Shown piece by piece: positions 41,468 through 50,617 of a DNA stretch of 64,000 bases (within the stretch, counting starts at the first letter, position 1; every line of letters starts with the position of its first letter). Location of the stretch: the NCBI GenBank assembly GCA_023411575.1, contig JAEYOP010000045.1, positions 1 through 64,000 of the forward strand. The letters run 5' to 3'. The position numbers and the translations under genes were made by a program. Below the pieces are notes generated by a model. That model saw only the letters and a list, made by a program, of their open reading frames with translations. It was not told the DNA's origin and did not search any database. Source of the stretch: Bacillota bacterium (GTDB lineage Bacteria; Bacillota; Clostridia; Acetivibrionales; DTU013).

Positions 41468-42121
41468 ATGTCAAATCTAAGCGAATATTTCGGGCATTTG
41501 GCCTCGGCGGTCAAAGCTCTTGAAAAGCAGGCGGAAGCTATTGAAAAAGCTTCGGACATTTTGGCGGAAGCGGCCGAACGGAATTCCCTGATCCATATCT
41601 TCGGTGTGGACGCCCGTGCGGCGGACATAGAGGGGGAGCTTTTTTTCAGGGCCGGGGGACTTGCCAATATAGATCCGATTTACGACCCGGCTTTCTCGAA
41701 CTCTCACGGAGCTTACCGCAGCGAGCTTTGCCGCCCTCTGGACGGACTGACTCCATGCATAATGGAATACTACGAGCATATTGAAGCGGGTGACCCGATT
41801 CTCTTACTGGCGTTCGAGCCCGATTCGACGTCCTTCGCGCAGGCGGCGCGGTGGGCCCGGGAGCATGGACTTTCCGTGCTGGCCGTATTGCCAGGGCTGC
41901 CGAAGGACGCTAAAACGGCGGAACTTCTGGAGGTTTCGGTTTGTTTCGGCGGCGTTGCAGGTTCTGAGACCGTCTGTATGACGGCGGTACTTGACGCGAT
42001 CATGGCAAGGGCCGTAAGCAAAGCTGCGGATGCGCCCGTCTGGCAGGGCAGTTTCTTCCCGGATCTCAATACCGGCCGGGATATGATAGAAGATTATTTA
42101 TGGCGGGTACGTCATCTGTGA
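41468..42121 (+). CDS. Divergent SIS-like protein 2 (island)
   Basis: 217 residues. The beginning (LIHIFGVDARAADIEGELFF, RAGGLANIDPIYDPAFSNSHGA) aligns with SIS protein 1, but the Gly-Pro-Gly-Gly-His entrance is changed and the HKSGKGLY-type motif is missing. It is 30-odd residues shorter. I infer a degenerate paralogue that could form a heteromer with SIS protein 1, whose stop is 13 bases upstream. An independent enzymatic activity is doubtful. Confidence 0.72.
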   Translation: MSNLSEYFGHLASAVKALEKQAEAIEKASDILAEAAERNSLIHIFGVDARAADIEGELFFRAGGLANIDPIYDPAFSNSHGAYRSELCRPLDGLTPCIMEYYEHIEAGDPILLLAFEPDSTSFAQAARWAREHGLSVLAVLPGLPKDAKTAELLEVSVCFGGVAGSETVCMTAVLDAIMARAVSKAADAPVWQGSFFPDLNTGRDMIEDYLWRVRHL

Positions 42122-42137
42122 TAGGAGGCGGATAGCA

Positions 42138-43091
42138 ATGGCGAGGAAGGTTTTGATCGGTACTCTTTCCCGTATCAACTATTTGGAACCGGTGCCGCGC
42201 GAACGCTATATAGAGTTGTGTATCGAAGAAGCTGAAAAAGCCGGACAAAAGGGCTGCGACATATTTGTGCTTCCCGAGCATTTCGACAGCTTCGGAAGCG
42301 TGGAGACCCAGAGCGAGGACGGCGGCATATATGATCCGTCCACCGACCGCAGTCCGCTGTACCGGGCGGTGGCCGAAACTGTCCCGGGGCCTCTGACGGA
42401 TCGCTTTGGGGAAGTTTGCAAAAAATACGGCATGTACCTCATAGCAAATTTCACGGAGCTGACCGGTGAAAAACTGTATAACACTGCGGTGTTGCTGGGC
42501 CGGAATGGGGAAATAGCGGGAAAATATCGCAAGACCCATCTTTGTGGTTCGGAAAAGCGCTGTTTCGGAATGGAAGCCGGCGAAGAGCTTCCCGTTTTTG
42601 AACTTGATTTTGGCAAGGCGGCTATTGCCATCTGTATGGATATGTATTTCCCTGAGGTTTTCAGGATACTCACCCTCAAAGGAGCGGAGATCATTTTCTG
42701 GCCGCACCAGACTTACGGCCCGTCTGAAGAGATGATCTTCATAACGGCCAGGGCGCGTGCCATAGATTACTGCTGTTACCTGGTGGGTTCCAATTTCGCG
42801 AGTCCGGACTATTTCGCACCCTATGAGCCCGGTCACGCGCTGACCGGCCGGGCAATGATCATCAATCCGGAAGGGATGGTGATTGCGGATACGGGCCATT
42901 ATGCCGGCGCGGCTTTTGCCGAGGTAGACCTGGACAGGCCCAGGATCGGCAAGGATATTGCCGCAGCCCGAAGAAGCGGAATCGATTTTATCCGGGAGGA
43001 CTTACTGAGATTCCGTCGTCCTGAACTATATAATGAAATTGTTGAGCCATGTGACAATGCCGCTGTTATGAGCGGCAGGTTCCTGGACTGA
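42138..43091 (+). CDS. Carbon-nitrogen hydrolase (nitrilase family) (island)
   Basis: 317 residues, the usual size for one domain. The catalytic triad is complete: Glu47 (FVLPEHFDS), Lys132 (GKYRKTHL) and Cys166 (IAICMDMYFPEV). The enzymes hydrolyse amides or carbamoyl groups. The final third (GHALTGRAMIINPEGMVIADT) is typical of the fold. AGGAGG stands before the ATG. Its place in an amino-sugar operon suggests removal of an N-linked or amide-linked substituent; the substrate is inferred, not known. Confidence 0.9.
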   Translation: MARKVLIGTLSRINYLEPVPRERYIELCIEEAEKAGQKGCDIFVLPEHFDSFGSVETQSEDGGIYDPSTDRSPLYRAVAETVPGPLTDRFGEVCKKYGMYLIANFTELTGEKLYNTAVLLGRNGEIAGKYRKTHLCGSEKRCFGMEAGEELPVFELDFGKAAIAICMDMYFPEVFRILTLKGAEIIFWPHQTYGPSEEMIFITARARAIDYCCYLVGSNFASPDYFAPYEPGHALTGRAMIINPEGMVIADTGHYAGAAFAEVDLDRPRIGKDIAAARRSGIDFIREDLLRFRRPELYNEIVEPCDNAAVMSGRFLD

Positions 43092-43125
43092 CAATTTAAT
43101 TAATAAAAAAGGAGGAGTAAACTTT

Positions 43126-44451
43126 ATGAAAAAAGGATTAGCGCTGTTTCTTTCCCTGGTGTTGGTACTCGGTCTGGCGGCTTGCGGCCAGAGCGCTTCC
43201 CCCGGAACAGATTCCCAGGTGTCGACGCAACCAACCGCAGCACCGGACCAACCGGCTCCATCCGATTCGGGAAGCGCCGAACTGCCGGCGTCCATTACCT
43301 ACGTAACCCTCGGCGGTACAGGGATGTCCGTGCTTCAGGAAGCCGCGGCAAAATTCAAAGCCGAAAAAGGCGTTGAAGTCAAACTTGAAGATTGGGCTTA
43401 TGCCGATGCTTACCAGAAGATACTAACCCTGGGCGAGGCCCGCAACATGCCCGATTCCATGTACGGTTTCGCTTCATGGACCCGGGAGTTCAAAGAGGCC
43501 GGCTATATAGTCCCCGCTGAAGACTATATCAGCAAAGACATTTATAACGACTTCTCCGAAGCTGCCCGCGGGGTCTGCACTGTAGACGGCAAGATGTGGA
43601 CTATGCCCTCTTACATGTCCGTTCGTACAGTCCTTTTCAACAAAAACATGCTCCAGGCGGCCGGCGTCGACATACCCACCACATGGCAGGGCTTGTTGGA
43701 AATAGCGCCGAAGCTTTATGACCCCAAAAAGAACCAGTACGCCTATTCACTGGTAGCCGGTCAGCCAAAGAATACCCTTGACTGCTTTTTGCCGGTGCTT
43801 TGGGCCTACGGCGCCGATATCCTTAACCAGGACGGTACTGCCAACGGCTTTAATAACGAGAATGGTATCGCCGCTCTTCAAATGTACACCGACTTAGCCA
43901 AGTACTCGGTTCCTGATTACGGCGAAGCAAGCATCAATGAAACCCAGAGCAACTTCACGAATCAGATTGCGGCGGCGTACTTCCATAACGCACAGGGGCT
44001 CACGGCTCTTTCGGACGCCGGCAAGGATTACAGTTGGGCTGCAGTGGCAGAGCCGCTGGCCGGTCCCGACGGCAAGAAGTATTCCCTTGGCGTCATGGAT
44101 ATCGATCTTCTCCTGGCTAACGGGAATGAAGATATAACGGCCAAGTTCCTTGAGATGTGGCATACAGCGGATTATCAAGGTAAAGTAATAGAAGAGACAG
44201 GCTGGGTTCCCAACCAGGCCAGCTACTTTGAAAAGCGTCCGGCATTCAGCGATCCGACCAATGTAAGGGTAGCTCCGTTCTGTGCGCTGGAACCCATCGC
44301 AAAGTTCAAACCTACTTTTGTTGGTTACACGCAGGTTGAGCAAATAATAGCCGACTCCATATCAAAATCGGTTATGGGTGAAATGAGCGCCGCGGATGCC
44401 TTTGCCGCCGCCGGTAAGCAGGTCGACAAGGTTCTTGCCGACAACAAATAG
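43126..44451 (+). CDS. Sugar ABC transporter binding lipoprotein (island)
   Basis: 441 residues. Lipobox LAAC at about residue 21, then a Ser/Pro/Ala linker. Family 1 binding fold with YVTLGGTGMSVLQEAAAKFK at the start, MPSYMSVRTVLFNKNMLQAAG and DCFLPVLWAYGADILNQDG. Different from the LplA-like proteins at 15-25 kb. AAGGAGG precedes the ATG. It feeds the two MalF/MalG-type permeases that follow after an intercistronic stem-loop. Confidence 0.92.
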   Translation: MKKGLALFLSLVLVLGLAACGQSASPGTDSQVSTQPTAAPDQPAPSDSGSAELPASITYVTLGGTGMSVLQEAAAKFKAEKGVEVKLEDWAYADAYQKILTLGEARNMPDSMYGFASWTREFKEAGYIVPAEDYISKDIYNDFSEAARGVCTVDGKMWTMPSYMSVRTVLFNKNMLQAAGVDIPTTWQGLLEIAPKLYDPKKNQYAYSLVAGQPKNTLDCFLPVLWAYGADILNQDGTANGFNNENGIAALQMYTDLAKYSVPDYGEASINETQSNFTNQIAAAYFHNAQGLTALSDAGKDYSWAAVAEPLAGPDGKKYSLGVMDIDLLLANGNEDITAKFLEMWHTADYQGKVIEETGWVPNQASYFEKRPAFSDPTNVRVAPFCALEPIAKFKPTFVGYTQVEQIIADSISKSVMGEMSAADAFAAAGKQVDKVLADNK

Positions 44452-44473
44452 CAGCAAATCGTTTTATTTATGA

Positions 44474-44510
44474 GTTTGAGCAGGGGGCCGGCCGGCTCTC
44501 TGCTCTAAAC
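44474..44510 (+). other. Intercistronic stem-loop after the island binding protein
   Basis: Arms 44474-44483 and 44500-44510 (one bulged base) enclose a GGCCGGCC core. There is no T run. It lies where importer transcripts often carry stabilising or attenuating stems. Confidence 0.55.
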
Positions 44511-44535
44511 TTGCGACAAACAGGAGGCTCCGAAT

Positions 44536-45429
44536 ATGGAAATCCGAAAAAAAACCGTTTACATGGAAAAAGGGCTGAACACGCTTTATATAGTACCAAT
44601 GCTTATCATTTATGCCGTCTTGATCATCTACCCGATGTTCAGTATCATGAAGCTATCGCTTTATAACAAAAAGGTAAACGGCGATATGGTCTTTAAAGGA
44701 TTGCAGAATTTTCTGGATTTTTTTTCGAATCCGGATACGCCAAAGATCTTCACGAACACGGCAGTCTGGGTTTTCGTAGGTGTATTTTTCAAGCTTTTAC
44801 TGGGACTTATCATTGCTCTGGTGCTTTACAGGAATTTCTTCGGCAAAAGACTTATTACGGTAGTAATGCTCATACCGTATGCGATGCCTGCAGCGGTCGC
44901 GTGCGTTATATGGAGACTTATATATAACCCTGTGTTCGGCCAGATAAGTCAGCTGTTGCGGGATTTCGGCATAACGGATCAAGCGGTGAACTTTCTTGGA
45001 AACACAAAAACATCCCTACTAGCCGTTATGATTGTAAATGTCTGGGCCGTAACGCCTTTTGTGGCGTTAAACATCCTTTCCGTCCTTTATACCATCCCCC
45101 ACTATATATATGAGGCCGCATCCATTGACGGCGCAAATTATTGGCGCCAGTTCCGAAAGATCACCCTGCCGATGATCGCTCCGTCGATTCGCACGCTGGG
45201 CCTGCTCATCGGGATCTGGGCATTCAACTCCTTTGACGTCATCTATATGATGACACAGGGCGGACCTGCGAATTCATCGGCTATCCTGGTCAACACCGTC
45301 TATGACAACGCTTTCCGCTTCAATAACCGCGGTTATTCGGCCGCCGTCAGTGTTGTAAGCTTCATTGTGCTTTCCATCTTCTCAATTCTTTATGTGCGTG
45401 CAAAGGAGGTCGATGTTTCATATGAATAA
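44536..45429 (+). CDS. Sugar ABC importer permease, MalF/UgpA type (island)
   Basis: 297 residues, six helices. EAA loop YEAASIDGANYWRQFRKITL and the preceding NVWAVTPFVALNILSVLYTI are typical of carbohydrate permeases. CAGGAGG precedes the ATG. It overlaps its partner by 8 bases and no ATPase gene is nearby. Confidence 0.93.
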   Translation: MEIRKKTVYMEKGLNTLYIVPMLIIYAVLIIYPMFSIMKLSLYNKKVNGDMVFKGLQNFLDFFSNPDTPKIFTNTAVWVFVGVFFKLLLGLIIALVLYRNFFGKRLITVVMLIPYAMPAAVACVIWRLIYNPVFGQISQLLRDFGITDQAVNFLGNTKTSLLAVMIVNVWAVTPFVALNILSVLYTIPHYIYEAASIDGANYWRQFRKITLPMIAPSIRTLGLLIGIWAFNSFDVIYMMTQGGPANSSAILVNTVYDNAFRFNNRGYSAAVSVVSFIVLSIFSILYVRAKEVDVSYE

Positions 45430-46270
45430 AGCCGCTGTAAAGAAGGGAGTTTACAACGTATTCTTCCTGGCCTTCATTCTTGTAATACTGGTTATTCTCT
45501 TTTTCCCGGTAGTCGCAATGATCTCGGTTTCCCTTAAAAAGGCAAACGACGTCTTTTCCTTGCCGGTTACCTGGATCCCCCCGGTTTTCGCATGGGAAAA
45601 CTATACGGAAATTTTTACGAAAATGAATATTCTGAACGGGTTCAAGAGCAGCATTATTGTCACCACCTTCAGCATAATTCTTATCATGCTTATCGATATA
45701 CCCGCGGCCTATGCCTTTTCAAAGCTTCGTTTTTATTTGAAAAAGCCGATCTATTATCTCGTTCTTGTGAGCCAGATGTTTGCGCCTATAATCATTATCA
45801 TCCCGCTCTATATGATGATGAACGCCATAGGACTGATAGATACCTATTCGGGTCTTGTAATAATGAATACGACATTCAACCTTGCTTTCATCGTACTCAT
45901 GCTAAAAAGCTTCTTTGACGTTGTCCCCAAAGAAGTTGTGGAATCCGCCAAGATAGACGGCTGCACATCCTTTATGACGCTTACCAAGATTTTTATGCCC
46001 GTCTCCAGCACAGGGATTGCCGTAGCGATTATATTTGCCTTTACCCGTACCTGGAACGAATTCCTTTTTTCCTTCACCTTTATATCGACAACGTCAAAGA
46101 AGACGATCATCGTCGGTCTTTACGAGATATTGAAGAACAACCCTGCGGTAGGCATCCCATGGCATCTCGTTATGTCCGGCGCCGTATATGCAACGGTGCC
46201 GCTTGTAGTCCTCTTCATATCTATCCGGAAATATATTACCGGCGATCTCACGGCCGGCGCCATCAAGTAG
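45422..46270 (+). CDS. Sugar ABC importer permease, MalG/UgpE type (island)
   Basis: 282 residues from the ATG at 45422; AAGGAGGT ends 11 bases upstream, and an ATG at 45413 (two bases from it) is also in frame. Six helices, EAA loop VESAKIDGCTSFMTLTKIFM, and a C-terminus RKYITGDLTAGAIK typical of the MalG group. Heterodimer partner of the preceding permease. Confidence 0.92.
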   Translation: MNKAAVKKGVYNVFFLAFILVILVILFFPVVAMISVSLKKANDVFSLPVTWIPPVFAWENYTEIFTKMNILNGFKSSIIVTTFSIILIMLIDIPAAYAFSKLRFYLKKPIYYLVLVSQMFAPIIIIIPLYMMMNAIGLIDTYSGLVIMNTTFNLAFIVLMLKSFFDVVPKEVVESAKIDGCTSFMTLTKIFMPVSSTGIAVAIIFAFTRTWNEFLFSFTFISTTSKKTIIVGLYEILKNNPAVGIPWHLVMSGAVYATVPLVVLFISIRKYITGDLTAGAIK

Positions 46271-46283
46271 GCGGAGGGAAGGA

Positions 46284-47588
46284 ATGGGTATGAACGCGAA
46301 TCAGATAAAAAGGCTCAAGGGCTTTTATGAATACGAGCTGTGTGGAAACATACTGTCATTTTGGCTGCCTCGGTGCCAGGACAAGAAACACGGCGGATTT
46401 TTCAACTGCTACGACAATGCCGGGAAAACGCTTGTGAGCCATGACAAATACGCGTGGAGCCAGGGCCGTTTTGTATGGATGTTTTCAAAATTGGCCGGAA
46501 TGGAAAGCGATACCTTTACCCTGACGCAACGGGAGGAATTCCTGTCGCTGGCGAAAGGAGGCGCCGATTTCCTTGTTGAGCACTGTCTTGTGGGCAAGGA
46601 CGACTGGCGCTGCGCTTTCTTAATGGACGAGACGGGAGCGCATAAAAAAGTCCGGGGCTGCGACGACCTGGATATGAGCATATACGCGGACTGTTTCGTT
46701 GTAAGCGGTTTGGCGCGCTATGCCGCGGTAAGCCGGGAGCAGGAATGTTACATTTTTGCGAAGAACCTCTATGCGTCCTGCCTTGAAAGGCTGGAAAACG
46801 GCACCTTCAAAACGCTGCCGTATCCGCTGTCGGGTGACTATCGCGCCCACGGCATCCCCATGATTTTTTCAAACGTCGCCGCCGAGCTTTTTAGAGCGTC
46901 TTTGCTATTCGATACGGACCACAGCGCGGAGTTTCTTTCAGACCTTCGTGCTTTCTCCCAAAGCATCCTGCACGACTTTACCGACGAAAATAATGTGGTG
47001 CATGAAGTGATCCAAAAGGAGGGAGGTTTTTTTGACGATCTTCTCGGACAGCACGCGAACCCCGGACACACCCTTGAGGATATGTGGTTCACTTTGGAGG
47101 CTGCGAGCCTGCTGTCGGATAACAGTATGGCGGAGAAAGCGGCCGAAGTCGCAAAAAAAGCGCTTGTAATAGGCTGGGATGAGGAATTCGGCGGGATTCT
47201 GCATTTTGCATCGCCCCTTGGAGGACCTCCGAAAGCGGCACCTGGCAATACAGCCTGCGAACCTGTGACAAAACAGGTTGAGGAGGGCTGGGGCGACAAA
47301 CTTTGGTGGGTTCACTCGGAGGCGCTTTATACCACCCTGCTTTTCTATTGCAGTACCAATGACGACGAGTTTATACAATGGCATGATCGGGTATTTGACT
47401 ATACCTTCTCCCATTTTCCAAATCCAGACAGGGAGGTGCGCGAGTGGGTGCAGATCCTGGGCCGTGACGGCCGCCCTCTGGATAAGGTCGTTGCGCTTCC
47501 GGTCAAGGATTCTTATCATATAGTGCGAAACCTTGTCCTGCTTATAGAATTGCTTGAACGGGTTCAAAAGAATGAAAAGCCTACGTAG
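46284..47588 (+). CDS. N-acylglucosamine 2-epimerase-family protein (island)
   Basis: 434 residues, an (alpha/alpha)6-barrel of the AGE/cellobiose-epimerase superfamily. Recognisable elements are KHGGFFNCYD, SHDKYAWSQGRFVWMFSKL, NPGHTLEDMWFTLEAASLL (catalytic His region) and KLWWVHSEALYTTLLFY (second His). Members epimerise the C2 of unphosphorylated N-acylated sugars or isomerise free aldoses. GGAGGG precedes the ATG. It probably acts on the imported sugar before phosphorylation. Its last 17 bases overlap the MFS gene. Confidence 0.87.
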   Translation: MGMNANQIKRLKGFYEYELCGNILSFWLPRCQDKKHGGFFNCYDNAGKTLVSHDKYAWSQGRFVWMFSKLAGMESDTFTLTQREEFLSLAKGGADFLVEHCLVGKDDWRCAFLMDETGAHKKVRGCDDLDMSIYADCFVVSGLARYAAVSREQECYIFAKNLYASCLERLENGTFKTLPYPLSGDYRAHGIPMIFSNVAAELFRASLLFDTDHSAEFLSDLRAFSQSILHDFTDENNVVHEVIQKEGGFFDDLLGQHANPGHTLEDMWFTLEAASLLSDNSMAEKAAEVAKKALVIGWDEEFGGILHFASPLGGPPKAAPGNTACEPVTKQVEEGWGDKLWWVHSEALYTTLLFYCSTNDDEFIQWHDRVFDYTFSHFPNPDREVREWVQILGRDGRPLDKVVALPVKDSYHIVRNLVLLIELLERVQKNEKPT

Positions 47589-48876
47589 CCTGTATGAACC
47601 CGGTGGGACAGCAAGAACATTACATCCGGCGTTTAAGATGCTTTTTGCATGCTGCGCCATACAGTTCGGCGGGCTTGGGGTGCTTTCCAACAGCATAGGC
47701 GTCTTTTTCCCGTATGTATGCAGTGAATTTGGCTTTTCTACCGCCCAGATAACGCTGCACATCACTATCCGGGGATTTGCAACGATGGCGGCCCTGCCGC
47801 TGGCCGGCCGGCTTATATCCCGATATCGTTCCCGTTACGTGCTTATGCCTGCCGCTGTCCTGCTTGTATTGTCCATAGGTAGCATGGCCTCCTTCGACAG
47901 GCTTTGGCAATGGTATCTGGCATCGGTATTTTACGGTATAGCGGGAGCCTTTCTGTTTCTGAATATGTCGCCGATTCTGCTTACGAACTGGTTTACCGAC
48001 AGGACCGGGTTTGCGATCGGCGTGGCCATGGCGTTTTCCGGATTGGGCGGAATCGTGATGAACCCGGTGGGCAACGCCATCATCCAGGCTTTTGGCTGGC
48101 GGATCGGATACCTCGCGTTTGCCGCCATAGGAGCTGTTTTCCTGCTCCCGTTTATCGCTTTCGTGCTTGAACGGAGCCCGGAGGATATAGGAACGGTACC
48201 ATATAGCGTCGTGCAAAAAGCTGCGGCAACCGCGATAGAGACGGAGAATACGGGGGGAACCGCCCCCAGGGCCCCGGCCGGGATCTGGAGAAATAGTGTC
48301 TTTTGGATATTTGCGTTAATTGTGCTTATCACAGCATATGAGACTGTATATATGTACCACTTTCCCGGATATACGTTTTCGGTAGGGCTTGGCACGATGA
48401 TAGGCTCCTCCATGTCCTCGGCAAGCATGGCGGGCAACCTTGCCGGCAAGCTATACCTCGGCTGGCTCAACGACCGGCTTTCGGCAAAGAAAGTATTTCT
48501 GATCGGAACAGGCCTGACTGCTGCCGGTATTGGTCTGATCCAGCTATTCGGGTCTTTGGCGCCCATTCTTCTGCTGGGGTCGTTCCTTTACGGCACATGC
48601 ATGGCGCTGACGGTAGTAACGGTACCGCTTTTAATACTGGAGCTTTTCGACCGCAGGAGTTATCCGGCGGTACTGTCGGCGGCCTCAATGATGACATCGG
48701 CGATAGGAGGCGTGGGTACTGCTTTGGTTGGTTTGATTTACGATATATCCGGCGGCTACGGAACAAGCTTCCTGATAGCACAGGTAGGCTGCATTCTTTC
48801 CATAGTATTGATCTTCACCGTATACAGACTGAAAACGACAAAACGTTTTTACAAGAAGGGGTTGAGCTGTCATTGA
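47572..48876 (+). CDS. MFS transporter (island)
   Basis: 434 residues from the ATG at 47572, inside the end of the epimerase gene. Twelve predicted helices in two sets of six, separated by a cytoplasmic loop around residues 205-230 (VQKAAATAIETENTGGTAPR). The style resembles the oxalate/formate and monocarboxylate branch, so a small organic acid is a likelier cargo than a sugar. That would suit export or uptake of a hydroxy acid released by the pathway (inference). Confidence 0.85.
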   Translation: MKSLRSLYEPGGTARTLHPAFKMLFACCAIQFGGLGVLSNSIGVFFPYVCSEFGFSTAQITLHITIRGFATMAALPLAGRLISRYRSRYVLMPAAVLLVLSIGSMASFDRLWQWYLASVFYGIAGAFLFLNMSPILLTNWFTDRTGFAIGVAMAFSGLGGIVMNPVGNAIIQAFGWRIGYLAFAAIGAVFLLPFIAFVLERSPEDIGTVPYSVVQKAAATAIETENTGGTAPRAPAGIWRNSVFWIFALIVLITAYETVYMYHFPGYTFSVGLGTMIGSSMSSASMAGNLAGKLYLGWLNDRLSAKKVFLIGTGLTAAGIGLIQLFGSLAPILLLGSFLYGTCMALTVVTVPLLILELFDRRSYPAVLSAASMMTSAIGGVGTALVGLIYDISGGYGTSFLIAQVGCILSIVLIFTVYRLKTTKRFYKKGLSCH

Positions 48877-49319
48877 AAACGACAAAGAGCTGTTATTACT
48901 GTGAGCGGGACGAGGGCTTCCGGGAGCTTTTGTATGAGCTATGCGATCTGAAGGCCTCGAAGGTGTTCTTTTGTAAGGACCAGACGCTTCCGGGCAGGTG
49001 CACCATCATGTTTAAAGAACATTACGAAGAGATTTACGAGATCCCCAAAAGCGAACGCGATGAATATATGGACGATGTATGCGCATTGGCGGAGGCAATA
49101 AAGGAGATATATGGCGCGGATAAAATAAATTACGGCATATACGGAGATAATGTCCGCCACGTGCACTTCACCATCTGTCCCAAATACACGGGCAAACTGG
49201 GTTGGGGAGGCCCATTTGAGATGTTCCCGGAAAACAGGGTGTTTCTTGAGCCGGAGCAGTACAAGGCGGAAATGAAGATTCTGCGCGAAGAAGTTTTAAA
49301 GAAAAGAGGGTCTTTTTAA
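48873..49319 (+). CDS. HIT-domain protein with altered triad (island)
   Basis: 148 residues from TTG 48873, which overlaps the MFS stop; the frame is open further upstream only as a shadow of that gene. HIT fold with YYCERD near the start, a lone Cys-x2-Cys of the zinc-binding kind, DKINYGIYGDNVRHVHFTIC as the active site. The usual His-x-His-x-His reads His-Val-His-Phe-Thr: the central nucleophilic His is kept and the third is Thr, as in nucleotidyl-transferase-like branches. It may act on a nucleotide- or phospho-linked intermediate. Confidence 0.82.
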   Translation: MKTTKSCYYCERDEGFRELLYELCDLKASKVFFCKDQTLPGRCTIMFKEHYEEIYEIPKSERDEYMDDVCALAEAIKEIYGADKINYGIYGDNVRHVHFTICPKYTGKLGWGGPFEMFPENRVFLEPEQYKAEMKILREEVLKKRGSF

Positions 49320-50600
49320 ATGAAAATAACTTTGCCATATGGCAGTAAGAAGGTATCTTTTCAAATTGGGGACGACCGGTTTATCCGGATGTACGATCCC
49401 GCGAAAGCTTTGGCTGCCCCCGATTTTGAGGCGGAGATCCGCAATGCCATCGATAACCCGATCGGCACTCTTCCGCTGGAGGAGCTCATCTCTCCCGACG
49501 CTTCTATAAATATCATCATAGACGACGGCTCAAGGCCGACGCCGGTTTCCCGCATCCTCCCCATCCTTTTGCAAAAGCTCGAAGGAATCGGTGTAAAAAG
49601 CGGGAAGATACGCATTATCGCGGCATTGGGCAGCCATCGCCACATGACATCGGCCGAACTGGAAGAACGGGTTGGCTCCGACATATACAATCGGTATGAG
49701 GTTGTAAATTCCGAATTCCGCGACCCCGAAAAGCTGGTGTTTGTCGGCAAAACACCGGAGAACGTCGATATTTTCGCCGCGAAAATCGCCATGGACGCCG
49801 ATGTCCGAATAGGCATAGGAAATCTTGTGCCGCATCCGGTCATGGGCTGGAGCGGAGGGGGCAAGATTTTATATCCCGGCGTGGCCGGAGAGGATACAGT
49901 ATCCTATTTTCACCTCAAAGGCTCGCTGATCGACCGGAACCTTTTTGGCCGGGAGGACAGCCCGGTACGGGATATGATGGAAGGCTGGGTGGATACCATA
50001 GGGCTGGACTTCATTATAAACACCGTGCTCAACTCAGAGATGCAGCTCCATAAAGCGGTGGCCGGACATTATATCGAGGCTCACAGGGCCGGAGTCGCAA
50101 TAGCCAAGAAGGTCCTTGGCTGTCCTGTGGAGAAGCGCGTCGATGTTGTGGTGGTAAGCGCCTATCCTGCGGATCAGGATTTCTGGCAGTCGCCGAAAGG
50201 AATGTATTCGGCCGAATTCGCATTAAAGGGGGAGACAGGAGGCACGATTATCCTGGTGAGTCCCAACTACGAGGGCGTAGGGCCCCATCCCGAATACCCC
50301 GAATGGATGGGCCGGAACGATGGAGACGAGCTTGTGAAGAGCATTTTAGCCGGGCAGCATTTTAACGGAGATGCGCTTGCAATGGCTATTGGCAACAGCA
50401 TGTCAAAAATGCGCCGAAGGCGCAGACTGGTGGTGGTCAGCGACGGAGTAACAGCGGAAGACATGGCCAGGTGCGGCTGTGCGCACTATCCGCCGTCCGA
50501 ACTGCAAAAAGCTGTCGACGAAGCGGTAAGCCATTACGAAAACGGAACGGTAGCGGCGGTCAGTAACGGCGCCGAAACCTTCCTATATCATTCATTTTAA
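49320..50600 (+). CDS. LarA-family (DUF2088) nickel-pincer racemase/epimerase homologue (island)
   Basis: 426 residues, typical LarA length. N-terminal IIIDDGSRPTPVS (cofactor phosphate binding), ALGSHRHMTSAEL (His-containing), and PHPVMGWSGGGKILYPG, which holds the nickel-ligand His and the Lys that links the pincer cofactor. The family racemises or epimerises 2-hydroxy acids, including lactate and sugar acids. No larB, larC or larE is in the window, so the cofactor must be made elsewhere. The ATG directly follows the HIT stop codon. Its presence in an amino-sugar operon is unusual. Confidence 0.88.
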   Translation: MKITLPYGSKKVSFQIGDDRFIRMYDPAKALAAPDFEAEIRNAIDNPIGTLPLEELISPDASINIIIDDGSRPTPVSRILPILLQKLEGIGVKSGKIRIIAALGSHRHMTSAELEERVGSDIYNRYEVVNSEFRDPEKLVFVGKTPENVDIFAAKIAMDADVRIGIGNLVPHPVMGWSGGGKILYPGVAGEDTVSYFHLKGSLIDRNLFGREDSPVRDMMEGWVDTIGLDFIINTVLNSEMQLHKAVAGHYIEAHRAGVAIAKKVLGCPVEKRVDVVVVSAYPADQDFWQSPKGMYSAEFALKGETGGTIILVSPNYEGVGPHPEYPEWMGRNDGDELVKSILAGQHFNGDALAMAIGNSMSKMRRRRRLVVVSDGVTAEDMARCGCAHYPPSELQKAVDEAVSHYENGTVAAVSNGAETFLYHSF

Positions 50601-50617
50601 TAACGGAGGGTTGCGAT

